Assembly: GCA_046047495.1 (NCBI GenBank)
Contig: JBJOHV010000031.1
Coordinates: forward strand, 1 to 20,052
Length of the DNA: 20,052 bases
Direction: 5' to 3'
DNA from: NORP240 sp046047495
Lineage (GTDB): Bacteria > Pseudomonadota > Gammaproteobacteria > Pseudomonadales > Pseudohongiellaceae
Shown here: positions 6,832 through 14,327 of the stretch, piece after piece
How the letters are laid out: the number at the start of each line of letters is the position of its first letter
Position numbering within the stretch: the stretch's first letter is position 1
Program-made: the position numbers and the translations under genes
Notes under the pieces: model-generated
The model's input: the letters and a program-made list of their open reading frames with translations, nothing else
Database searches by the model: none
What the model was told of the DNA's origin: nothing

Positions 6832-9489
6832 CTACATGCCCGGCAGATAGACTCTGCGCTTGATACCCTCACCCAGTACATGGGAGGGCACCCGGTAGGC
6901 GCTGATAAAAGACATCAGCACGGCAGCACCATAGGGAATGGACTGGATCAGCAGCACCACGCTCCACACCCACAGATCAGGACTGCCCATTTCCCTGGGC
7001 ACCAGGCTCAGGGTAAGGGCCACACCGACCAGACTCACCAGCAACAGCATTTCCTCCCGCACCGCTGCCATGGCCTGGGCCAGGGCCGACGGGGTAGCGC
7101 ACTTGGGAGTGCGCACGAAGGGCTGGTTATCGGTGAACAGCCCCTTGAGAGTGGCCAAGCCCACGGTATGGGACAGGGCCAGTCCCGCCAGTGCGGCTGC
7201 CAGGGTCTGGCGCAGATTGGCTTTCACCCGTCGTCGATACAGATAGACCAGTTTCGACAGTTTGAAGATGAAGAGGGACAACGGCAGCACCGAGAACATC
7301 ACCAGCGGCGGGTCCACCTGGGTCGGGGACAACAGCATGGCAACAGACCAGGCGACGGCGGCCAGGTTGAACACCAGGTTGAAACCATCGGCGATCCAGG
7401 GCAACCAGCCGGCCAGGAAGTGGTAGCGCTGGCCATGGCTCAGATCACTGGCCTTGCGGCCAAACAGTTCACGGGTATGGCGGCGCAGAATCTGCATCGC
7501 ACCATAGGCCCAGCGGAAGCGCTGCTTCTTGTAATCGATGAAGGTATCCGGCATGAGACCGCGGCCGTAGCTGTAGGACAGGTAGTGGGCCTCGTAACCG
7601 GCCTCGAAAATGCGCAGGCCCAGCTCGGCATCCTCGGTGATGCACCACTCGCCCCAACCCCCCACCTGCTCCAGCACATCACGGCGCACCAGGGTCATGG
7701 TGCCGTGCTGGATGATGGCGTTGCGCTCGTTGCGGGTCACCATGCCGATCTCGAAGAAGCCCCGGTACTCGGCGAAGCACATGGATTTGAAGGCATTGTC
7801 GTGCTGATCCCTGTAGTCCTGGGGCGATTGCACGATGGCCACCTGGGGGTTGTCGAAGGCACCGACAAGATCACTCAGCCAATTGGGTTCCACCTGGTAG
7901 TCGCTGTCGATCACTGCCACCACCCTGGCATCTTCATGGGTGCGTGCCAGGGCATAATTGAGGGCACCGGCCTTGAACCCGGCCAGCGGTGCGACATGGA
8001 AGAACCGGAAGCGCTCGCCCAGGGCCCGGCAGTGGGCTTCCACGGGTCGCCACACCGCCTCGTCACGGGTGTTATTGTCGATCACCAGCACTTCAAAGTC
8101 GGGGTAGTCGAGGCGCGCCAGGGCGTTGAGCGTCTCAATCATCATGGGTGCCGGTTCATTGTAGGCCGGCACATGAATGGAGACCTTGGGCTGCTGCTGC
8201 CCTGCCAGCTTGCGCAACGGACGCAATTGCCGACGCCGCTCGGTGTACCAGTGGGCTTCCGCCCATTCATGGGCTTCGGTCAACAGGATCAGCACCACGC
8301 CCAGCATGCCCACCACCAGCAAGACTCCCACCACGATGGACGTCAGGGTCAGGTATTGCTGGGAATAGTCGTAGATGATCCACACCAGGACGGTAGCGGT
8401 TCCCGACGCCACCAGCGCCAGCAGGCTGTGGCCCTTGGCTTTTAGGGTGCGACTGTTGACCAGGAAAATGCCCAGCATGATGACTGATGTCAGTATGGAA
8501 ATAGCCGCCAGCACTTGCCAGTTGGGCTCCCGTACGATGGGTTCCGCGAAGGCGAACTTGGGTTGGCGCTGCACGTCATACACGCCCCAGTACGCTCCCA
8601 CACCACCTTCACTCTGGGCTTTCCAGGGTTGATCAAACGCCTCCATCAGGAAGTAACGGTAATCCTCCTGCTGGGCACGGTCCAGAAACCGGCGCAGGAA
8701 CAACGCCTCATTGGCTTCCGAGGCGACTGCCGCATTGCGGGTACGGCCATCGGACGGCCAGCCCACCTCGCCAATCAGTACTTCTTTGTCGGGGTAGGCC
8801 ATTTCGAGCCGATCCATCTTTTCCACGATGTAATCGACCGCCACGTCCACGTCGATGCCTTCCCAGTAAGGCAGCATGTGGACAGTGATGAAATCCACGT
8901 GCTCGACCAGCTCGGGGAACTTGAACCAGACAGCCCAGGGTTCCGCCGTGCTGACCGGCTGCTCCACCTGGGAGCGGACGCGCTCCAGGACCTCGCCCAT
9001 GGCTTCGGGAGTGAATTCTCCTCTCAGCACGGCTTCATTGCCCACCATGACGCTGGTGATATTGGGATAGCGGTTGGCGAGTTCTATGCCTGCCTGTATC
9101 TCCGCCTCATTGATATCGGTGTTGGCATCAAGCCAGATGCCCAGGGTAACTTCGAGCCCTTGCTCCGCCGCCAGTTCCGGAATGGCGGCCAGGGTGTCGA
9201 GACTGGAATAGGTGCGCAGGGCACGGGTCTCGTCGGCCAACAGCACCACATCCTCGCGGATTTCATCCACGCTGGGCAGATCGTCCACCAGGGCATCCTG
9301 GCCCTGACGGAAAGGGGAAAAGGCAAAGCCATCGATCTGCTGCGGCCAGGAAACCACCTCGGTCGGACGATTGACCAGGGCCCAAATAGCAAAAGTCACC
9401 ACAGCAAACAGTGCGGCAACGAACAAGCTGGAGATACGCATAGGTAGGGAATTGGGGTTATGTGGGGGTGTCATTGAGACGGCGCGCAT
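6832..9489 (-). CDS. ndvB: NdvB-type GH17-GT2 membrane beta-1,3-glucan synthase
   Basis: A protein of about 885 residues joining a periplasmic GH17 domain to a family 2 glycosyltransferase. After an N-terminal membrane anchor, the GH17 part shows VGNEA (acid/base Glu about 152) and GEVGWPSDG (nucleophile Glu about 241). Two membrane segments follow near 325-345 and 355-410. The cytoplasmic GT2 domain starts near IHVPAYNEP, with DSDY (about 528-531, DxD), TED (about 618-620) and KKQRFRW (about 654-660, Q/RxxRW). C-terminal helices complete it. NdvB-type proteins polymerise UDP-glucose into beta-1,3-glucan; their GH17 domains act as transglycosylases that branch or cyclise it in the periplasm. 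Start uncertain: 9489 has a weak GGAA about 11 nt upstream; 9474 and 9441 (just before the anchor) are alternatives. Divergent from nhaD. Confidence 0.87.
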   Translation of the reverse strand: MRAVSMTPPHNPNSLPMRISSLFVAALFAVVTFAIWALVNRPTEVVSWPQQIDGFAFSPFRQGQDALVDDLPSVDEIREDVVLLADETRALRTYSSLDTLAAIPELAAEQGLEVTLGIWLDANTDINEAEIQAGIELANRYPNITSVMVGNEAVLRGEFTPEAMGEVLERVRSQVEQPVSTAEPWAVWFKFPELVEHVDFITVHMLPYWEGIDVDVAVDYIVEKMDRLEMAYPDKEVLIGEVGWPSDGRTRNAAVASEANEALFLRRFLDRAQQEDYRYFLMEAFDQPWKAQSEGGVGAYWGVYDVQRQPKFAFAEPIVREPNWQVLAAISILTSVIMLGIFLVNSRTLKAKGHSLLALVASGTATVLVWIIYDYSQQYLTLTSIVVGVLLVVGMLGVVLILLTEAHEWAEAHWYTERRRQLRPLRKLAGQQQPKVSIHVPAYNEPAPMMIETLNALARLDYPDFEVLVIDNNTRDEAVWRPVEAHCRALGERFRFFHVAPLAGFKAGALNYALARTHEDARVVAVIDSDYQVEPNWLSDLVGAFDNPQVAIVQSPQDYRDQHDNAFKSMCFAEYRGFFEIGMVTRNERNAIIQHGTMTLVRRDVLEQVGGWGEWCITEDAELGLRIFEAGYEAHYLSYSYGRGLMPDTFIDYKKQRFRWAYGAMQILRRHTRELFGRKASDLSHGQRYHFLAGWLPWIADGFNLVFNLAAVAWSVAMLLSPTQVDPPLVMFSVLPLSLFIFKLSKLVYLYRRRVKANLRQTLAAALAGLALSHTVGLATLKGLFTDNQPFVRTPKCATPSALAQAMAAVREEMLLLVSLVGVALTLSLVPREMGSPDLWVWSVVLLIQSIPYGAAVLMSFISAYRVPSHVLGEGIKRRVYLPGM

Positions 9490-9685
9490 CTTAAGTAGCG
9501 TTCCATTATGCGTCAATAGATTGGCCAAGAAAAATATTTATTCCCGGGCAAGGCAGATTTGGCACGAAATTTTTCGTGAAAAAACCATTGCTTGCGGAAG
9601 AAAAAATACGGTAGTTTGCTGCGCATGGTGCCGGTTGCCCCAAAAATGATCATTACTCACGACTGACAAGATCTGTCTCCCCGCA
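9490..9685. promoter_or_regulatory. AT-rich divergent regulatory region, glucan synthase / nhaD
   Basis: 196 bp, clearly more AT-rich than the flanking genes, placed between two divergent genes and so likely to carry both promoters and any shared control. It includes AAAAATATTTATT (about 9532-9544), a perfect-arm inverted repeat (9563-9578) and A-rich runs near 9579-9607. I could not settle on a -35/-10 pair. A structured leader upstream of nhaD cannot be excluded. Confidence 0.5.
9563..9578. repeat. Inverted repeat CACGAAA-TT-TTTCGTG, candidate operator
   Basis: Two exactly complementary 7-bp arms around a 2-bp spacer, in the middle of the divergent region. As a hairpin the loop would be too tight, so a dimeric-regulator binding site is the better reading. 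The regulator is unknown and none is encoded next to it. Confidence 0.5.
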
Positions 9686-11020
9686 TTGGCTGAAGCACAT
9701 TCCATCGCTATCGCTCTGACCGACCACTGGGTTGGTTTCGTCGCCATTGGCATTTTCGTGGTGGCCTACGCCCTGGTGGTGGCGGAAGAATTCACCCATG
9801 TGCGCAAGTCCATACCGGTGATCCTCGGCGCCGGTGTCATCTGGACATTGATCGCCATCCAGTACATGGCCAGCGGTGACCAGCATGTGGTGGAAGAGGC
9901 GGTGCAGGGCTTCCTGCTGGAGTTCGCCGAACTGTTCCTGTTCCTGCTGGCAGCCATGACCTACGTCAACGCGGTCAGCGAGCGGCGCGTCTTCGAAGGC
10001 CTGCGCTGCTGGCTGGTGAACCAGGGTTACAGCTACCGCAAGCTGTTCTGGATCACCGGCACCATGGCCTTCTTCATTTCGCCCCTCATCGACAACCTTA
10101 CCACCGCCCTGGTCATGTGCGCCGTGGTACTGGCGGTGGGCCGGGACAATGCCCGTTTCGTCGCCATCGCCTGTATCAATATCGTCATCGGCGCCAACGC
10201 CGGCGGTGCCTTTTCACCCTTCGGTGACATCACCACCCTGATGGTGTGGCAGAGCGGTAATGTGCCTTTCGCAGACTTCTTTGCTCTTTTCATCCCGTCG
10301 GTGGTGAATTTCGTGGTGCCCGCCGCGATCATGCAGCTGGCCATCACCAACGAAAAACAAACCCTGCGTGTGGAACCCATACGCATCAAGCGGGGCGCCT
10401 GGATCATCGTGCTGCTGTTTGCCGGCACCGTGGTCACTGCTGTGTGCTTCCACAACTTCCTGCACCTGCCGCCGTTCCTGGGCATGATGACCGGCATGGG
10501 CGCCCTCATGGCCTTCGGCCACTACCTGATGGTGACCCACAAGCCCCACCCGGACGACGACAAGGAATACGGCATCCTGGGTGACATCCAGCCCTTCGAC
10601 AATTTCCGGCTGGTGGCGCGGGCCGAGTGGGATACCCTGCTGTTCTTCTTCGGTGTGATCATGTGCGTGGGCGGCCTCGGCTTCATCGGCTGGCTGGCCC
10701 TGGCCAGCGAGTGGATGTACGGTGACCTCGGTCCCACGGTGGCCAACTCCCTGATCGGTGTGCTGTCCGCCGTGGTGGACAATATCCCGGTCATGGTGGC
10801 GGTGCTGCAGATGAATCCCGAAATGGATCTGACCCAGTGGCTGCTGGTGACCCTGACCGCCGGTGTGGGCGGCAGCATGCTGTCCATCGGTTCCGCCGCC
10901 GGCGTGGCCCTCATGGGGCAGGCCCACGGCAAGTACACGTTCTTCTCTCACCTCAAATGGACCCCGGTGATCGCCGCCGGCTATGTGTTGAGCATCCTGA
11001 CCCACCTGTGGATCAATTGA
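9686..11020 (+). CDS. nhaD: NhaD-type Na+/H+ antiporter
   Basis: A 444-residue polytopic inner-membrane protein of the NhaD branch of the ion-transporter superfamily, which exports Na+ or Li+ in exchange for H+ and supports growth in salty or alkaline conditions. Recognisable stretches are VVAEEFTHVRKSIPV near the N-terminus, SPLIDNLTTALVMC, NIVIGANAGGAFSPFGDITT with the transport-site-like acidic and polar residues, and VVDNIPVMVAVLQM in the second half. The only start codon available in frame is TTG at 9686, because a stop lies at 9647-9649; no good ribosome binding site precedes it. Codons just before it read CLPALAEAH, like the end of a cleavable signal peptide, so the N-terminus may be shortened or mis-set. 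The CaCA antiporter follows after 35 bp. Confidence 0.86.
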   Translation: MAEAHSIAIALTDHWVGFVAIGIFVVAYALVVAEEFTHVRKSIPVILGAGVIWTLIAIQYMASGDQHVVEEAVQGFLLEFAELFLFLLAAMTYVNAVSERRVFEGLRCWLVNQGYSYRKLFWITGTMAFFISPLIDNLTTALVMCAVVLAVGRDNARFVAIACINIVIGANAGGAFSPFGDITTLMVWQSGNVPFADFFALFIPSVVNFVVPAAIMQLAITNEKQTLRVEPIRIKRGAWIIVLLFAGTVVTAVCFHNFLHLPPFLGMMTGMGALMAFGHYLMVTHKPHPDDDKEYGILGDIQPFDNFRLVARAEWDTLLFFFGVIMCVGGLGFIGWLALASEWMYGDLGPTVANSLIGVLSAVVDNIPVMVAVLQMNPEMDLTQWLLVTLTAGVGGSMLSIGSAAGVALMGQAHGKYTFFSHLKWTPVIAAGYVLSILTHLWIN

Positions 11021-11055
11021 TGCGCTCTCCCGCTGGCTGTTAGATAATCCGGCCG

Positions 11056-12003
11056 ATGTTGATTTCCAGTCTCCAGCTCCTTGCCGGTCTTGCCCTGCTG
11101 TACTTCGGAGGTGAAGCTCTGGTGTGGGGAGCCTATTCCCTGGCACGGCGCATCGGCATTTCTCCTCTCGCCATCGGTCTCACGGTGGTGGCTTTCGGCA
11201 CCAGCATGCCGGAGCTGGTGGTGTCCGTGGATGCCGCCAGAGCCGGCGCCGACGATATCTCCCTGGGCAATGTGGTGGGTTCCAATATCGCCAACATCGC
11301 CCTCATCCTGGGTCTGGCTGCCGTCATCTCCCCCACCCGGGCAGAGTCCAAAATCGTGCGCCTGGACTCACCCATCATGATCGCCACCTCGGTGCTGCTG
11401 ATCCTCATGCTGGCCAACGGGATATTGTCGCGCCTGGAGGGCCTGTTGCTGCTGGCGGGACTGGTGGCCTTCACCGGCTTCACCTTCTGGCAGGCCAATC
11501 GCCAGTCGGCGTTGCAGGCCTTCGCCGCAGACACGGCGGACATGCTGCCCTCCGCCAACACCCTGAAGACCATTGGGCTGATCATTGCCGGACTGGTCCT
11601 GCTGGTGGTCGGCGGTCATCTGGTGGTGGAAGGCGCCGTGGCCATCGCCACTGTATTAGGTCTCAGTCAGGCCACCATCGGGCTTACCATCGTGGCGGTG
11701 GGTACCAGTCTGCCGGAGCTGTCCACGTCCGTGGTGGCCGCCATGCGCCGCCAGGGCGATATCGCCATCGGCAATGTGGTAGGCAGCAATATCTTCAACA
11801 TCCTGGGCATTCTCGGCATCACGGCGGCGTTTCTGCCCCTGGAGCGGGGGGCCATCGACTGGCTGGATCTGGGGCTGATGACTGCGCTGGCGGTGCTGCT
11901 GCCGGCCCTGCTGCATTACCGCAAGGCCTTGCACCGCCGGGAAGGGATTCTATTGCTGGTGAGTTTCACGGCCTACACCACGTGGTTGCTGGTGGCCAAC
12001 TGA
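11056..12003 (+). CDS. CaCA-family Na+(K+)/Ca2+ antiporter (YrbG-like)
   Basis: A 315-residue membrane protein with the two inverted alpha-repeats of the Ca2+/cation antiporter superfamily. Repeat 1 carries GLTVVAFGTSMPELVVS and LGNVVGSNIANI; repeat 2 carries GLTIVAVGTSLPELSTS and IGNVVGSNIFNILG. The paired Glu residues in the two GTSxPEL motifs and the Asn residues in GSNI are the ion-coordinating positions known from the family. About ten hydrophobic helices fit the family fold. It probably exchanges Ca2+ for Na+ across the inner membrane; ion preference is not readable. It follows nhaD closely on the same strand, suggesting cotranscription. It converges with the DUF1631 gene, leaving only 7 bp. 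Confidence 0.88.
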   Translation: MLISSLQLLAGLALLYFGGEALVWGAYSLARRIGISPLAIGLTVVAFGTSMPELVVSVDAARAGADDISLGNVVGSNIANIALILGLAAVISPTRAESKIVRLDSPIMIATSVLLILMLANGILSRLEGLLLLAGLVAFTGFTFWQANRQSALQAFAADTADMLPSANTLKTIGLIIAGLVLLVVGGHLVVEGAVAIATVLGLSQATIGLTIVAVGTSLPELSTSVVAAMRRQGDIAIGNVVGSNIFNILGILGITAAFLPLERGAIDWLDLGLMTALAVLLPALLHYRKALHRREGILLLVSFTAYTTWLLVAN

Positions 12004-12010
12004 ACAGGTC

Positions 12011-13999
12011 TCAGGCGTCGGCTTCCGCCGGCGCATTGGCCGCCTTGGCTGCCGCCAGGGATTCCCGCAGTTCCGCGATGACCGCCTCCATGGCCCGATT
12101 GAACAGGGGCCCGTCGGACACGATGCGTACCGTACCGGATTGCAGTTCCCTGCCCAGCTGCTGACGGGAGGTTTCCAGCACCTTCACACCCTGGGCATTG
12201 ACAAAGAACAACTTGTCGATGCTTGGAATGCGCGCCGCAAGAGTACAACGCAGGCCCTGCCCCGCTGCAGCCTGGAACTCCAGCCAGGTGCCGATGGGCA
12301 TATTGTCCACCTGGCGCAGGAAGCGTTCCTCCACCTGCACACCTGCCGATGGCGTGGAAGGCTGCTCGACTTCGACAGGTGCGGAGGTTTCTGGCGGCTG
12401 TTCCACCACGGCGTCCGCACCCTGAGTGGCCAGGCGTCCGGCTTTCTCCGCCGCCACATGGAAAGTGTAATCCTGCACCTGACGCAGCTGTCGCATGATG
12501 CGGTTCTTGCGGGTCTTGGATACCCCAGCCAGGGTCAGGATCTTGTCCAGATTGGATACCAGCTTGGCGTTGATCCGTTCGAACCGGTCCCGATCTCCCT
12601 CCGCCTTGTCCGCCTGCACGGACCAGATGAGGATGTCGATGGTGTTCATGGCGGGATGCCAGCCGGCACCGCCGGGGCCTTCCCGCAGCAACAGGCGCAC
12701 CAGAAATTCATGGATGTGGGTGTCCAGCAATTCCCGGATGGACAGATCCAGGTCCGCCTTCAACAGGCGTTCGCGGATTTTCTTGTTCACATAATCATTG
12801 ATGTGCTTGAGGCGTTCCTGGGCTTCCACCGCGTCCTCGATGCGCTGCTCCAGGGCTTCGTGGCCACCCTGCTCGCGGCGTTGGAACTTGCGGAAGTCAT
12901 CCGCCAGGCGGATCAGAAGGGCATCGTCCAGAGCACCGGCGCCACCCAGCTGGCTGACCACCTCGGCGGCTTTGCGGTAGACCGGATCGTTGGCCACATC
13001 CTCCGCCGAGGTCCAGGTGACTCCCGCCAGGGCAATGTCCTCCAGCAGGCTGCGGGCCGGATGCTGATCGGAACTGAGGAAGGCTGGATTGCTTACCGCG
13101 ATCTTCATGACCGGAATCTGGGTGCGGCCGATCAGTTGCTTGATGGGACCCGGCAGGGCATTTTCCCGCTCGATGGCGCGGTACAGCAGGTCGATGAAGC
13201 TGATGACTTCGGACCCCTGATTGCCCACCGCTCCCCTGGTTTCCTTGGCCAGGGCCCGATACAGCATCTGCATGGTGTTGAACAGGTCGGTCGCCCTGTC
13301 ACCGGGCGCTGCTTCCTCTTCGCTGCCGGCAAAGGCCCGGGCCTCGCGATCCATGGTGGGACGGCGGGCGGAGCGCTTGGTGCGTTGCAGCTCGCGGCTG
13401 CGGGCACTGATGTCCAGGTCCGGCAACACCCCCATGTCCACCAGGATGCCATTGGCCTCCTTCAGCACGGAGTCCAGCTTGTGGAATACCGCCTTGTTGA
13501 ATTCCCGGTACATGGTGAGCAGCACGCTGCCGGGCAGGGGCACCCCCGCCAGGGCCTGGACGAAGGCCTCGCCGATCTGACCCGGGTCCAGGGGGTTGTT
13601 GGATTCGTCCAGGTTGAGTTCCGGTGCCAGGATATTGAGGCGGGTGGAAAAACTGATGTTTTCCTCGATGTCGCAGTTGCGGGTGTGGGCGATCATGCCC
13701 TCCATTGCCAGCTTGGGCTCCAGCAGGTCCGGGTCGTCCTCATCGGCCTGAGCCTCGTAGTCCTCCTCCCGGAACGCATAGGCACTGGTTCCCACCAGGT
13801 GCTCGAAAGCGCTGTTCATATTGGTCATGAAGCGCTCCGCAATGGCCATCTTGTGTTCTGCCAGCACCGGCAGCGGACTCTTGTGGTAATCCTCCACGCC
13901 GCGCCGCACCTCCCGCATGCCATTGTCCAGGCCTTCGATGGCCAGCCGGGTCAGCGCCTTGACGGCATGGAATTTGATCTTGTTGATGGCCTGGGTCAC
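12011..13999 (-). CDS. DUF1631 family protein
   Basis: A 662-residue, mostly helical, soluble-looking protein without signal peptide or membrane segments. It resembles the DUF1631 family of beta- and gammaproteobacteria: an N-terminal part with AIEGLDNGMREVRRGVEDY, a long helical middle, and a C-terminal module with MPIGTWLEFQAAAGQGLRCTLA and KLFFVNAQGVKVLE. That C-terminal module has the look of a small beta-barrel of the PilZ/YcgR-N kind, but I see no intact c-di-GMP-binding RxxxR plus D/NxSxxG set. Database records sometimes mislabel the family thymidine phosphorylase; nothing here supports that. Function unknown. The ATG at 13999 opens the conserved region. A region with small Ala/Pro-rich linkers (about 525-555) separates the last module. 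Confidence 0.75.
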   Translation of the reverse strand: MTQAINKIKFHAVKALTRLAIEGLDNGMREVRRGVEDYHKSPLPVLAEHKMAIAERFMTNMNSAFEHLVGTSAYAFREEDYEAQADEDDPDLLEPKLAMEGMIAHTRNCDIEENISFSTRLNILAPELNLDESNNPLDPGQIGEAFVQALAGVPLPGSVLLTMYREFNKAVFHKLDSVLKEANGILVDMGVLPDLDISARSRELQRTKRSARRPTMDREARAFAGSEEEAAPGDRATDLFNTMQMLYRALAKETRGAVGNQGSEVISFIDLLYRAIERENALPGPIKQLIGRTQIPVMKIAVSNPAFLSSDQHPARSLLEDIALAGVTWTSAEDVANDPVYRKAAEVVSQLGGAGALDDALLIRLADDFRKFQRREQGGHEALEQRIEDAVEAQERLKHINDYVNKKIRERLLKADLDLSIRELLDTHIHEFLVRLLLREGPGGAGWHPAMNTIDILIWSVQADKAEGDRDRFERINAKLVSNLDKILTLAGVSKTRKNRIMRQLRQVQDYTFHVAAEKAGRLATQGADAVVEQPPETSAPVEVEQPSTPSAGVQVEERFLRQVDNMPIGTWLEFQAAAGQGLRCTLAARIPSIDKLFFVNAQGVKVLETSRQQLGRELQSGTVRIVSDGPLFNRAMEAVIAELRESLAAAKAANAPAEADA

Positions 14000-14072
14000 G
14001 GGTTCGCGGTTCTGCTATGGGTGAAGGCGTGAATTCTAGCCGCTGACGGGGCAACAGTATAGGATTGCGTCA

Positions 14073-14098
14073 CCTCCAGGGAACCCGCAGCAGGGAGG
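14073..14098 (+). promoter_or_regulatory. Possible hairpin hiding the ribosome binding site of the small ORF
   Basis: CCTCC (14073-14077) can pair with GGAGG (14094-14098), the only Shine-Dalgarno-like sequence before the ATG at 14110, across a 16-nt loop. The stem is only 5 bp, so this is tentative. Confidence 0.25.
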
Positions 14099-14109
14099 CA
14101 TCCTCGCCC

Positions 14110-14247
14110 ATGTCATTGTTGGACCTGATCAGCATTGCCCTGCCTTTTGGTGCATTGCTCAGCGTGCTGCTGAGCGCTGTGATCGTCATCAGCTACCGCC
14201 TGGTACCGGGAACCTCCGTTGAAGCCGCCGGTTCCCTTTTGGTTTAA
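14110..14247 (+). CDS. Small single-helix membrane protein (hypothetical)
   Basis: A 45-residue ORF beginning MSLLDLISIALPFG, with one strongly hydrophobic segment (about residues 8-29) and a short polar tail. GGGAGG at 14093-14098 lies 11 nt before the ATG. An upstream in-frame TTG at 14065 would add 15 polar residues and lacks a good site, so I prefer 14110. The ORF is divergent from the DUF1631 gene, and a terminator-like hairpin overlaps its last codons, which hints at a short dedicated transcript. I do not recognise the family. It could be a chance ORF. Confidence 0.42.
   Translation: MSLLDLISIALPFGALLSVLLSAVIVISYRLVPGTSVEAAGSLLV
14208..14244 (+). terminator. Intrinsic terminator-like hairpin overlapping the small ORF end
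   Basis: GGGAACC (14208-14214) and GGTTCCC (14230-14236) are exact 7-bp complementary arms around a 15-nt loop, followed at once by TTTTGGTTT. Orientation fits termination of a plus-strand transcript just before the esterase operon. Confidence 0.5.
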
Positions 14248-14327
14248 TGGTGTGGCTTAATGGCCCCTCGCCCGGGTGCGCCAGGACTCGGCAATAGATC
14301 ATCAAAAAAACAACAACAGGACCGTCC

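Noticed and set aside
6880..8445. A 521-codon plus-strand open frame opposite the glucan synthase, and another at 8515-9447
   Set aside because: Both are antisense to the GH17-GT2 gene, with His/Gln-rich translations lacking domains; shadows of the real frame.
9560..9574. Sigma-54 promoter-like TGGCACG before nhaD
   Set aside because: The -24 half matches, but the required GC of the -12 element is absent (TTTTC at the expected spacing), and the sequence is better explained as part of the inverted repeat.
12140..14032. A 630-codon plus-strand open frame across the DUF1631 gene
   Set aside because: Lies antisense to a protein with a recognisable family pattern; its translation is rich in His, Gln and Gly and has no domain. 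It is a by-product of GC-rich codon use.
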